Assembly: GCA_034770075.1 (NCBI GenBank)
Contig: CM068387.1
Location: 77,315,971 to 77,379,970, forward strand
Reading direction: 5' to 3'
Origin: Aralia elata
Taxonomy: Eukaryota; Streptophyta; Magnoliopsida; Apiales; Araliaceae
Length of the DNA stretch: 64,000 nucleotides
The notes below the pieces were generated by a model that saw only the letters and a list, made by a program, of their open reading frames with translations, made no database searches and had not been told where the DNA came from. Within the stretch, counting starts at the first letter, position 1. Every line of letters begins with the position of its first letter. Shown one piece after another: positions 1-9,515 of this stretch. The position numbers and the translations under genes were made by a program.

Positions 1-2389
1 AAGAAAGGAAAAGAATAATAAAAAAAAATACTCCACCTCCACCCTCATTTCTTCACTCGGCATAAACAAAAAAAATGAGAAGAAGAACTTTGCTAGAAAT
101 GAAGACATAAAAGGGGGATAAAAAAGAAGAAATCAAGAAAAGGTATTTTCAAAATCTTTGATTTATTTTTAGATTTAAGTTTTTATAGATTTTTTATGTA
201 AAGGGATTATGTTCATACTTGTTAAGATGATTTAAACTTGTATAAACAAGTCTTAAAATAAGAGAAAATAAGAAATGAAAGAGATAAAGTTTCGCCGGAA
301 TTTTGACAAAAAATTTAGATCTAGCGGTGATTGGTGGTTTGTTTTTGTAACTAAGACCATGGTTGGACTCCTAAGATGTAGTAGAACAAATCTGGGTAAG
401 AAAATTTCTGAAAACTCGCTGGAAAGTCGCCGGAAAATGACCAATTCGCCGGAGAAGATGACCAGAAAATATTTTCTAGCGAACTTTTTCGGTAAGCCCG
501 TTTCTCCATGTTAGAGCCAGAATTTGAAGAAACTTTGAACTACAAAGTTGTAGATAATTAAATTTCATGTGAAATGGACATAAGATTCGTAATTTATGAT
601 AAAGGGCTAATTATTATGAATGTTTAAGATTTTAGCATTTTGAAGATTATTATTAAATTATCAGAAAATTATGAAACTTGGCGGAAAATCCTATAATATT
701 ATTTCAGAATTTCTTAAGAGTTTTGGAATATTATTGAATAGCATAAGTGTTTATTGAATTTTGAAGCTATAAAAAGTTAGTTTAAAAATTAGTGGAAATT
801 CATAGGAATTCTATGAATGGTGAAAAATCTTATAATAATATAAGATGATTATTAATGGTGACAAGATCAAAATAGTGGATAGATGTCTTAAGAATAATTT
901 GTCATATTTGGATTTTAAGATTTCTTAAGTTTGTTTATTCACTTTTAAGTTTTGGAGTATTAGTAATGATCTAAGGCGATTATTAAAGACAACTTGAATG
1001 GATTACAAATTATTTTGAAAATTATTAGTTGGATTATATTTAATTCGAGATGAATATGTTTAGGTGGTGAATAACATTTCGTGTTCGATATCGTTGGCAT
1101 TGAGGGAAGATTTTGTGGAGTGTGCTATAAGTGGTTTCGGATATCAGGTACGGATTTCCGTACTCCTTCAGCAATATTCTTGGGAAATTTAATTAGTTCG
1201 TTTTGTTCCGCATTTCGAATTTCGTTATTATTTCATATAATTGTTTCTTGTGAAATTCATTTAATAGTTTCATTTTGGAGTTGATATACATGACTCGTAT
1301 TTATACTCTTTGAGTTGGATTATCATGTCTAATATTTATTTTGATATTTGCAGAGCGGTACAAGTTGTTACCTTCTTTTTGAGACATTATGATTATGATT
1401 TGAGCTGGTTCAACATGTACATATAGAACCCTTTTGTTGGTATTATGTTGCATGTATTATGACATCATATTTTTGTTAGAATATACCGTAGGGTATACTT
1501 GAGCTATAACCACCTATGGGGGTACCATAGGCATGTCGTCTTGGCACAAGAAACATGACACTTCCGTGGCAGTGTGATTAGTCCACGGCGTCTCTGTTTT
1601 GTGCTCCGATGGAAGTTGGCCATTTAGAGATTTATTGTGAGAGGCGTATGGGTCGACCCTAGTTTTCTGTTCTATTTTATTCTGCGGATTGGTGATGTTA
1701 TGCCAAACACACCTTTCGATTTTTCATGCATTTGGATCTGCAGTCCAATGTATGATTTGCCTATGTGACATTATTTGATTTGCCTATGTGGCATTATTTG
1801 ACTTGTCTATGTGACAAACTATATTTCTGAGCTCAGTATGAAATTATAATACTCAGCCATTTGATTCAGCCTATTAAATTCATTGTGTTATTTTTGTTCG
1901 GTTATGTTCAGTTCAATTAATTGAGTTAGTTATTTCAGTTCATTATTTCTATACTCTTCTGTTTGTTTCGTTAATTCTGTTGGTTTAGATATGTCTATTC
2001 AGACCTTGGAGATTATATTTTTATCGGTATCTAAGCTTGAGACTTTGTTCAGTATTTGTCTCAGTTGATTTCGTATTTCAGTTATACATCTTTGTATATC
2101 TATATTCGTACTGGGCATTTGGCTCATGCTGTGTTTTTCTTTCGGTAGGTTTGCAGGGGTGATTCAGCGCTAGTGTGACGAGAGTTCCCTTTTATCCAGT
2201 GATTTAGATATTTTGTCTAGGCTGTGATACATCAGTTGATTTGGAGTTGTATTAAAGGTTTTAAATTGTGGTTTGAGCTGATTTGACATTTATTACGGTT
2301 TGACTTCTGGAGATTATTAATTATAGGAGTTAAATTTTGAGGCATAGAGCTATTGATTTATTTTGTTAGTTCTGTTGTGTTTTGTTAGT
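1..2389. repeat. Non-coding, degenerate LTR-like repeat
   Basis: No coding region is supported here. The stretch is AT-rich with several short motifs (a repeated 'gtctatgtgacatta'-type phrase near 1760-1810, and a short dyad near 1148-1163) and reads like the long LTR or leader of a chromovirus-type gypsy element. This is an impression only: no PBS, PPT or target duplication was found. It ends where homology to the gypsy LTR begins at 2390, without a visible target duplication. Confidence 0.3.
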
Positions 2390-2762
2390 TCAGAAATCTA
2401 GTATGAAAATATTATACAAATTGGAAAAAATAATATTAGTAATTATTTTCTATTCTTCACTTTTTTCTATAACTCAAATGAGCTATTTTTTTCTCCACTA
2501 TTGAAACTCTCGGATTAATTTCTCTAACTTTTTTTGCTACCAATGGTTGAAGCTGTTGTGTCTTGGTGTGGAGGTGTATGAATTGATGTCCTCAGTTGCT
2601 CACCGAGGCAACCCTTTTATAGTAGAAATCAGGGGACATCTAGCACACCATTTTTGCCAACAAAAAATAAATTTAATGCTTATCCCACGGAATTTGAGTA
2701 AGTTGGCTGATAATGGAGTTGGGTGGAATTGTGGGTGCCCCACCAAATATTATATCCTAACA
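2390..2762 (-). repeat. 3' LTR of the minus-strand gypsy element (truncated)
   Basis: On the minus strand it starts with TGTTAGGATATAATATTTGG at 2762, directly after the polypurine tract, and matches the LTR at 12303-12866. Similarity stops abruptly at 2390, so the part leading to the expected TAACA end is missing. Confidence 0.85.
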
Positions 2763-2780
2763 TTGCCCCCCTCTCCTATT
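2763..2780 (-). other. Polypurine tract
   Basis: On the minus strand the bases just before the LTR read AATAGGAGAGGGGGGCAA. This is the usual position and composition of the primer for plus-strand DNA synthesis. The matching site of the second copy (about 12285-12302) is degenerate. Confidence 0.8.
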
Positions 2781-3053
2781 GTAAGGAACTTAAATAAGAG
2801 AGTACACAAATTTGTACCGATAAAGTATCTGTGACTGCCGAAGATAAACTTACCATTGTAGAGAGATAGATAGACAACCTTATCACCACCAGCCGTAGAT
2901 ATCCAGCCTTATCACAACCGAAGATATAGATAGAACTTAAACAAAACAATTCATATAACAGAGGAAACTATACGAGCAAAACAAGAGGTGTCGTATTTCT
3001 TCGAATAAATATTAGTAGGTATTTGACCCTCTTGACGTCTCCGATCATCGATC

Positions 3054-4034
3054 TTATTGGTAGTACTTCCGAAGCCTTCCAGCAAGCCATGTATTTTTTA
3101 TATCCGATCCATCCATTACTCGAAATCGGTAAGTACCTGACTTTGGCACTCCAATAACTTCACAAGGACCTTCCGAGTTAGGCATAAGCTTCCCTGTGTT
3201 CAGAGGAGTAGAAGCTTGGGCTTCCCAAAGAACCAAATCACCAACCTCGAATCTTCTGATCCGAACTCTTCGATTGTCATGTCTAGCCGTCTTTGGTTGA
3301 TAGATGGCCAACTTCAACATTGCGACATCCCAAACTTCGTCTAACAGATCTGAATTGAGTCGAAGACCTTCTTCATTATACAATTCCTTATACTGACTGA
3401 CCCGTAGCGAAGGAGACCCGATCTCAACTAGGATAAGAGCATCAGTCCCGTAGGCTAATCGAAACGGTGAATCGTCTGTCCTTGTCCGAGGAGGGGTCTG
3501 ATACGCCCATAAAACACTAAGCAACTCCTCGGTCCATCTTCCCTTAGCTTCATCTAATCTCCTTTTGATTCAATTGAGTAGGGTCCGATTTGTTACTTCT
3601 ACTTGCCCATTCGATTGAGGATGTGCAACCGAAGTCCTCCGATGTTGAATATTCAAATTAGTCAGAAACTCCTCAAATTTGGCACCCACGAACTGTCGAC
3701 CATTATTTGACACCAACACCACAAGGATGCCAAATCGAAATACCACAAACTCTTTAAAGAACTTTAAACATTCTTGCTCTGTGATTGCTTGAAGAGGTTT
3801 AGCCTCTACCCACTTAGTCATGTAATCAATAGCAACTATCACAAAACTAACTTGACCCTTCACCTTCAATAACGGTCCTAAGATGTCAATTCCCCAAACT
3901 GCAAACAGAATCGGGGACAGAACAAAGAAGAATTCTCCTAGCGGCTGATGAGGAACTGGACTATTTAGATGACACTAAGCTCATTTCTGAACATACTCCT
4001 TAGCTTCTCTGAAAATGGTAGGCCAATAATAACC
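3054..4034 (-). pseudogene. Integrase region of gypsy pol (broken)
   Basis: The minus strand encodes the integrase core and C-terminal part. Visible pieces are 'AIDYMTKWVEAK' with the first catalytic Asp, 'SNNGRQFVGAKFEEF' where the second catalytic Asp is expected in the usual S-D-N-G motif but Asn is present, and 'HPQSNGQVE' with the catalytic Glu. The C-terminal barrel-like part ('RRFEVGDLVLWEAQ') reaches the stop at 3054. A TGA at 3570-3572 interrupts the frame; the plus-strand relative near 9625 has GGA there. The Asp-to-Asn change and the stop make this integrase inactive by inference. Confidence 0.85.
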
Positions 4035-5287
4035 CTACCGAAGCACCTTATTTGCCAGTGTCTTGGTCCCCATATGATCGCTACAGATCCCTTCGTGAAC
4101 TTCCCGAAGTACGTATTCCGCTTCAGAAGGAACCAAACACTTCAATAAAGGTGAAGAATACGCACGCCAATATAAGTCACCATTGATTAAGACAAAATTC
4201 GAGCTCCTATACTTTATTTTCTTCACCAATAATCGATCTGAAGGTAACACACTATCGTCCAAGTAACTTATATATGGGGTCATCCAACAATCTGAACGTT
4301 CCACGACTAACACCTTTGTCACTTGAATGCTTGGAGACTCCAAAACCTCCAAATAAACTAATCCACTAAAAGTTCCCGTATCGGAAGCAGCTAACTTGGA
4401 CAATGCATCGACAATCGTATTATTGGATTGATCCACCCCTTGGAAAGTAAATGAGCTGAAATAATGGTGTCGATCCTTAACCTCCGCTAGATACTTAGAT
4501 ATTCTCGCCCCTCGAGCTTCAAATTCCCCTGATATTTGCTTAACAACCAATTGGGAATCACTAAAAATAACAAGCCTCTGGACCTCTAAACTTCTTGCCA
4601 ACCGCAGCCCTGCCAAGATCGCTTCATATTCGGCCTCGTTGTTGGTTGCCCTGAACCCGAACCGGATGGCTTGCTGAACTTTAAAATCCTCAGGACTTGT
4701 GAAAATCACTCCTGCTCCACTCGTATCAGAAGTTGAAGACCCATCCACATATAAAGTCCAGGACGTTTGAAACGGTCGAATGTCAGAAACAGAACCCACT
4801 ACCTCTAGTTGAATAACTGAATCATCTTCGAAAAATGAACATTCCACCACAAAGTCGGCTAAAGCCTGACCTTTTATCGTCGTCCGAGGATGAAACTCCA
4901 AATGAAACTGGGTCAACTCCATAGCCCACGCGGCAAGCCGTTCTGAAACATTCGATTTATGCAATACCTTCTTCAGAGGCTGATCTGTATACACCACTAG
5001 CAGCCGACCCTAGAAATAATGTCGAAGCTTCCTGCTGGCAATGATCAACGCATAGGCAAATTTTTCCAGGTTCGGATATCTCGTCTCTGCATCCCGAAGG
5101 GCGTGACTAACACAGTAAACGGGGAACTGTTTTCCCCTATTTCCCGAAACAAAACCGCCCCTACCGCTAACGAACTAGCGGTCAAATACAAGTACAAAGG
5201 TTCTGAAGGGACCGGCTTCATCAACAATGGTGCAGAGGATAAATATTTTTTTATTCCTTGGAACACATCCTCACATTCTGAATTCCA
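4035..5287 (-). pseudogene. RNase H region of gypsy pol (broken)
   Basis: 4035-4997 encodes an archaeal-type RNase H with all four acidic positions visible: 'LYVDGSSTSDTSGAG' (Asp), 'NNEAEYEAILAGL' (Glu), 'IFSDSQLVVKQ' (Asp) and 'IVDALSKLA' (Asp). After it, 'REVHEGICSDHMG' begins the integrase HHCC zinc region. 5045-5287 holds the connection and first RNase H-like part, with a frameshift near 5130. TAG stops lie at 5288-5290, 5010-5012 and 4035-4037. At the last two, Gln (CAG) is the expected residue (HYF-stop-G and VLR-stop-GYYWP). Confidence 0.85.
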
Positions 5288-6235
5288 CTAAAAAGTCTTC
5301 TCATATTTTGGGCCTTTTAGAGTATCGAAAAAGGGGAGGCACCTTTCTGCCGATTTCGACATGAACCTCCGAAGCGCTGCAATCCGGCCCGTTAGCCTCT
5401 GTACATCTTTAAACGACTTCGGTGACTTCATATCCATGATAGCTTTGATCTTTTTAGGATTTGCTTCAATTCCCCTCTTGTTTACCATATACCCCAGAAA
5501 TTTTCCCGACTCGAGGCCAACGGTACACTTTATAGGGTTCAACCGGATATTATGTTCCCTAATGATTTGAAAACAATCTTCTAAATCGTCCAAGTGGCCT
5601 TGCACAGAAGAGCTTTTGACGATCATGTCATCCACGTAGACTTCCATGTTCCTCCCCAACTGTTTTCTGAAAACGTAGTTCATCATCCGTTGATATGTGA
5701 CCCCAGCATTAAGCAACCCAAAAGTCATCTTCTTATACGCATAAATAGCCCGATGAGTAATGAAAGTTGTTTTCGGGATATCCTCCTTGCACATTGAAAT
5801 CTGATGATACCCCGAAAATGCGTCCATAAAGCTTAGCATCGCGAACCCCGAAGTTGCATCGATCAACTGATCAATATGAGGCAGGGGATAAAAATCCTTC
5901 GGACATGCTTTGTTCAAATCAGTGTAATCGATCCATACCCTCCACTTGTCGTTCTGCTTCTGAACAAGCACCACATTCGCTAGCCACTCCGGATATTCAA
6001 TCTCAAAAATAAAATCCGCATCCAGCAATTTTGTTATCTCTTCGTCAATAATTTTCTGCCTTTCTGGGGCAAAAATCCTCCGTTTTTGACGAACTGGCTT
6101 CTTCATCGGATCTACACACAATTTGTGAACTGCAACAGACTCGTCGATCCCCGGTATATCATTGGGCTCCCAAGAAAAGATATCGACGTAGACCCGAAGC
6201 AAATCAATCATTCCCGTCCTGAAGGGCTCCTGCAT
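5288..6235 (-). pseudogene. Reverse transcriptase region of gypsy pol
   Basis: A 315-codon open stretch carries the RT fingers and palm. Visible signatures are 'VLVQKQNDKWRVWIDYTDLNKACPKD', here cited by its core 'WRVWIDYTDLNKACPKD', then 'FMDAFSGYHQI' with a catalytic Asp, 'TFGLLNAGVTYQRMMN', and the 'YVDD' catalytic box in 'MEVYVDDMIVKS'. It belongs to one long gag-pol frame split by stops on both sides (TAG at 6332-6334 and 5288-5290). The RT core itself looks undamaged. Confidence 0.9.
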
Positions 6236-6331
6236 ACCGGAACCGATTTTTATTGTTTTTTCTTTTTTCTCCAGAACTAACTCAATATCTTCTATCTCTT
6301 CGGCTGGCAGAGCGAGCGGTTCCGTGCTCCC

Positions 6332-6805
6332 CTAGGTGAAAGGTTCAATCTCAATCGTCATGGTCTGCTTTTGTTTACACCTACCCACAACTGAAGATAT
6401 CAATAAAGTCCTATAACACCTCCGAGCCAAATCCAAATCACCCTTCACCTCTCCTACCCCATTCGTTGTAGGGAACTTCATTTTGAAGTGGGGTATGGAA
6501 GTCACCGCCTGCAGTGCCATCAACGTCGGTTTTCCCAAAATAGCGTTATAAGCCGAATCCACATGCACCACAAAGAACCTGACGTTGACCTCTACCTGTT
6601 GAGGAGCCGTCCCGAAGATAACTGGCAACTCGATAATCCCCGCCACCCGAACAGGATCATTTTCGAACCCATACAGCAAGGGTTCTTGCCCGACCTCCAT
6701 CTTTCTTCCTCCCAAATCCAACCTTTGATAGGCGTGAGCATAGAGTATGTCGACTGAAGAGCCGTTATCGATCATGATTCGCTTCATATCCATGGTCCCT
6801 ACTTA
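6332..6805 (-). pseudogene. Aspartic protease region of gypsy pol
   Basis: The minus strand reads 'IMIDNGSSVDILYAHAYQRL', a retropepsin active-site motif in the form seen in Tat-type elements, followed by 'NAILGKPTLMAL', the second retropepsin signature. It lies between gag and RT as expected. A stop falls on each side (TAG at 6332-6334; a TAA near 6805 where a Gln codon would be plausible). Confidence 0.8.
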
Positions 6806-6895
6806 GGCAGTAATGGCCGGAGCTCCCTCATGCGGCTCAATCGACTCCGAGGGATAATTTTCATCGGTGAATGATATCATATTGCCCGGATAAGG

Positions 6896-8903
6896 TCACT
6901 CATTTCGAACCAGTTGTTCAGATACTGACATGACCGAATCCAACATACCCCGCCTTTTCTTTCCGAGCACCTTTCTTGACGATCCGCCCGTTATCACATC
7001 CACAACTCCCCGAACTATCGGGACTGGATCGGTTTGGGAATTCGGGTTCTGCTGAGTATTATTACTAGTGGTTGTCCTTTCTGAAACCCCTCGCCCCGCG
7101 ACATACTGAACCAACTCCCCAGACTGCACTTTCTTCTAAATCAGGTCTTTCAAATTGTACCAGTCTTCTGTAGAATGTCCCGAAGTCTGGTGATAGGTGC
7201 AGTACCGGCTGTGATTTCTCCTATAAGACTTTGTGCTCGTCTGGAAAGGTTCGAAGTCAGGCTTATTTTGAATTTCTTCCGATATTTTGGCCCGATCAGC
7301 GTTCAGGGGGGTGTAAACTTTATTAATGTTTTGTTTGGGAAAGGTGGCCTGCTTCCTCCCCAACCTCCCCCATTAAAACTTCACCTCGACTGGTTGTCCG
7401 ACCTAGGCGTATTATTCCGATCCCGATCCTTCGGTTTATCTTCCAAACATGCCTGCGGCTTTAGGCTCCCAATAGCCTCTTCGAGAGTGATAAATCCATC
7501 GTCCCTGCTATAAGCCTCTGACAAGTCTTCGGGTGGATTAAGAATAAGATCTTTGACCAACTTCTTGGATTTTGCAATGTCCAATCCAGTGGTAAAGAAC
7601 CCTACAGCCTGCTGCACATTTAGGTCGGTCACCGTGCCGACTGCTTCCCCGAACCTCTTCACATATTGGTCGAGGCTTTCTTTGGAACGTTGTTTGATTT
7701 GCATCAATGACGTCGTCAGCTTTCCCCTTCGCTTATTGCTTCCGAACCGTGCATGAAATTTATCACACAGTTATTCCCACGAACTGATCGAGTTCGGACT
7801 GAGAGATGCCATCCATTCTCGAGCCCCATGCTTCAGCATAGTAACGAACATGTGACATTTGGCGGCTTCGAGGTGATCATAATATTCCATAATCTGATTA
7901 TAAGCGTGTGTGTGTGATCATAGGGATCGCCAGTGCCATCATACGTCTCTAACGGCAGCATTTTTTTGGACATATCAGCCTTCACCCGCTTAATCTCCGG
8001 GATAAAAGGCGATCTGGTGCTGTTTGGCAACTCAACTGACTGATTGGCGGTCGCTAGCCTCTGTTCCACTTCCTCCAATCTTCTGGCTAGGGCATCGGTC
8101 CCACTCTCCCGAAGAATCGGCTCGGGCCTGATTCTTGAATTATCCCTGGAGCGGCTCTGACGCCTGCCTCGGTCTGATGTGCGGCTCATTGGCCTGCTAT
8201 TGTCCTATGAGCGGCTATTATGCCTCATGTAGATCGGAGAGCGGCTTTTTGACCTGCTCAAGTCCCGCGAGGGGCTTTGGTGCCTGTTGCGGATCAAGGA
8301 GCGGTTCATCGGTCTGCTCTGGTCCTGCGAACGACTTCGGTGCCTGCCACGGACTGAGGTGTGGCTCTTCGACCTGCAAATATCTTGCGAGCGACTTCGG
8401 TGCCTGTCGCGGACTGGGGTGCGGCTCTTCGGCCTGCTATTTTCCCGACGGGAACCGTCCGAACGGTGTGTCCTGGATCGGTCTCTTGACGAATTATCTT
8501 GACACTGATGATCACTAGAGGAAACTTCTTCTCCGTGTAGCAACGATACCAACTGCTTATCTAGCTCTACTTGCTGAAGGCGTAGGACCTCCATGGCGTC
8601 TTTATTCTGCTACACCTTTCTGGCCAGGATCAACTCCCTCTTGTCTCGACCTTGATCCTGCCTAGAGTTCTGGTCATCGGCACCATTGTCATAGCCCCCC
8701 GTTCTTCGTGTGGTCGAGAATAATTGTCTTCTCACAATTACTGTTCGAGGATCGGTTGGGCCCACCGACTGGTTTTGGAGGCCTAGCCTGTCCAAGATGC
8801 TCTTAGATGGTTCGAGCCTATCCTTGACCGAGCCTCTAGGTTGAGAAAGGTTGACCGTTAATTTGTCTCGTGTCGACGTCGTCTTTGACTTACTAGACAC
8901 CAT
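6896..8903 (-). pseudogene. Gag region of the gypsy element (broken)
   Basis: It starts at the ATG at 8901-8903, about 55 bp inside the PBS. The order is a basic N-terminal part, an Arg/Ser-rich tandem repeat (8151-8450), a Gag core ('LPLETYDGTGDPYDH', then 'MQIKQRSKESLDQYVKRFGE'), and a short Cys/His segment ('YCTYHQTSGHSTEDW', 7150-7220). Frameshifts near 7835-7920 and several stops (for example TAG at 7136-7138) break the frame. The Gag core would assemble the virus-like particle. The RS repeat is not a standard Gag part. Confidence 0.8.
8151..8450 (-). repeat. Five 60-bp tandem repeats coding an Arg/Ser-rich 20-mer
   Basis: Units start at about 8151, 8211, 8271, 8331 and 8391 and share a 'gcgactt(c/t)ggtgcctg' phrase. 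On the minus strand each codes about 20 residues such as 'RGRHRSRSQD...RS', giving an SR-protein-like tract. The period of exactly 60 bp keeps the reading frame. Confidence 0.85.
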
Positions 8904-8955
8904 TATTTTTTATCAAAAAAGTACTGTGTGATTGAAAATTATCAAGCACTAAAGG

Positions 8956-8973
8956 CCCTCATTCTAGCGCTAA
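8956..8973 (-). other. Primer-binding site of the minus-strand gypsy element
   Basis: The minus strand reads TTAGCGCTAGAATGAGGG directly after the LTR end (TTAACA). The related site at 12867-12888 begins TTGGCGCTAGAAGG. I did not match it to a particular tRNA. Confidence 0.6.
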
Positions 8974-9515
8974 TGTTAACGCCAAATTCTGACCGCTCGT
9001 CAAATCACCAAATAACGAGGCGAAAAGATGTTTAACGGTGGAGGATATGTAGCTGTTTTAGTGCTTATATATGGAATAAAATAATTATACGTGGAAATAA
9101 AATAATAACAACAGAATCTTTACGTGGAAATCCAATTGGAAAAAAAACCACGGGGAGAGATCTCAAAAATTTATTATGAAAATATTATACAAATTGGAGA
9201 AAATAATATTAGTAATTATTTTCTCTATTCCTCACTTTTTTCTATAACTCAAATGAGCTATTTTTCTCTCCACTATTGAAACTCTCGGATTAATTTCTCT
9301 AACTATTTCGTGCTACCAATGGTTGAAGCTGTTGTGTCTTGGTGTGGAGGTGTATGAATTGATGTCCTCGGTTGCTCACCGAGGCAACCCTTTTATAGTA
9401 GAAATCAGGGGACATCTAGCACACTATTTTTGCCAACAAAAAATAACTTTAATGCTTATCCCACGGAATTTGAGTAAGTTGGCTGATAATGGAGTTGGGT
9501 GGAATCGTGGGTGCC
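8974..9515 (-). repeat. 5' LTR of the minus-strand gypsy element (U3 end lost)
   Basis: It is homologous to 2390-2762 and 12303-12866. Its inner end is TGTTAACG at 8974 (TAACA on the minus strand). At 9507-9515 (GTGGGTGCC) it switches into plus-strand integrase coding sequence, so the last 25 bp or so towards the TGTTAGG end are missing. Confidence 0.85.

Larger units (their letters stand above)
2390..9515 (-). mobile_element. Decayed Ty3/gypsy (Tat-lineage) LTR retrotransposon
   Basis: On the minus strand the order is 5' LTR (8974-9515), PBS, gag, protease, reverse transcriptase, RNase H, integrase, polypurine tract and 3' LTR (2390-2762). The second, archaeal-like RNase H with a 'NNEAEYEA' motif points to the Tat/Athila branch of Ty3/gypsy. 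The reading frame is broken by many stops and frameshifts, so the copy cannot act autonomously. Both LTRs are truncated at their outer ends: the 3' LTR lacks about 190 bp of its U5 side and the 5' LTR lacks about 25 bp of U3. No flanking target duplication is left, so the copy was rearranged after insertion. Confidence 0.9.

Noticed and set aside
8135..8518. Cys/Gly/Ser-rich open frame on the plus strand
   Set aside because: It is the mirror frame of the Arg/Ser repeat of the minus-strand gag.
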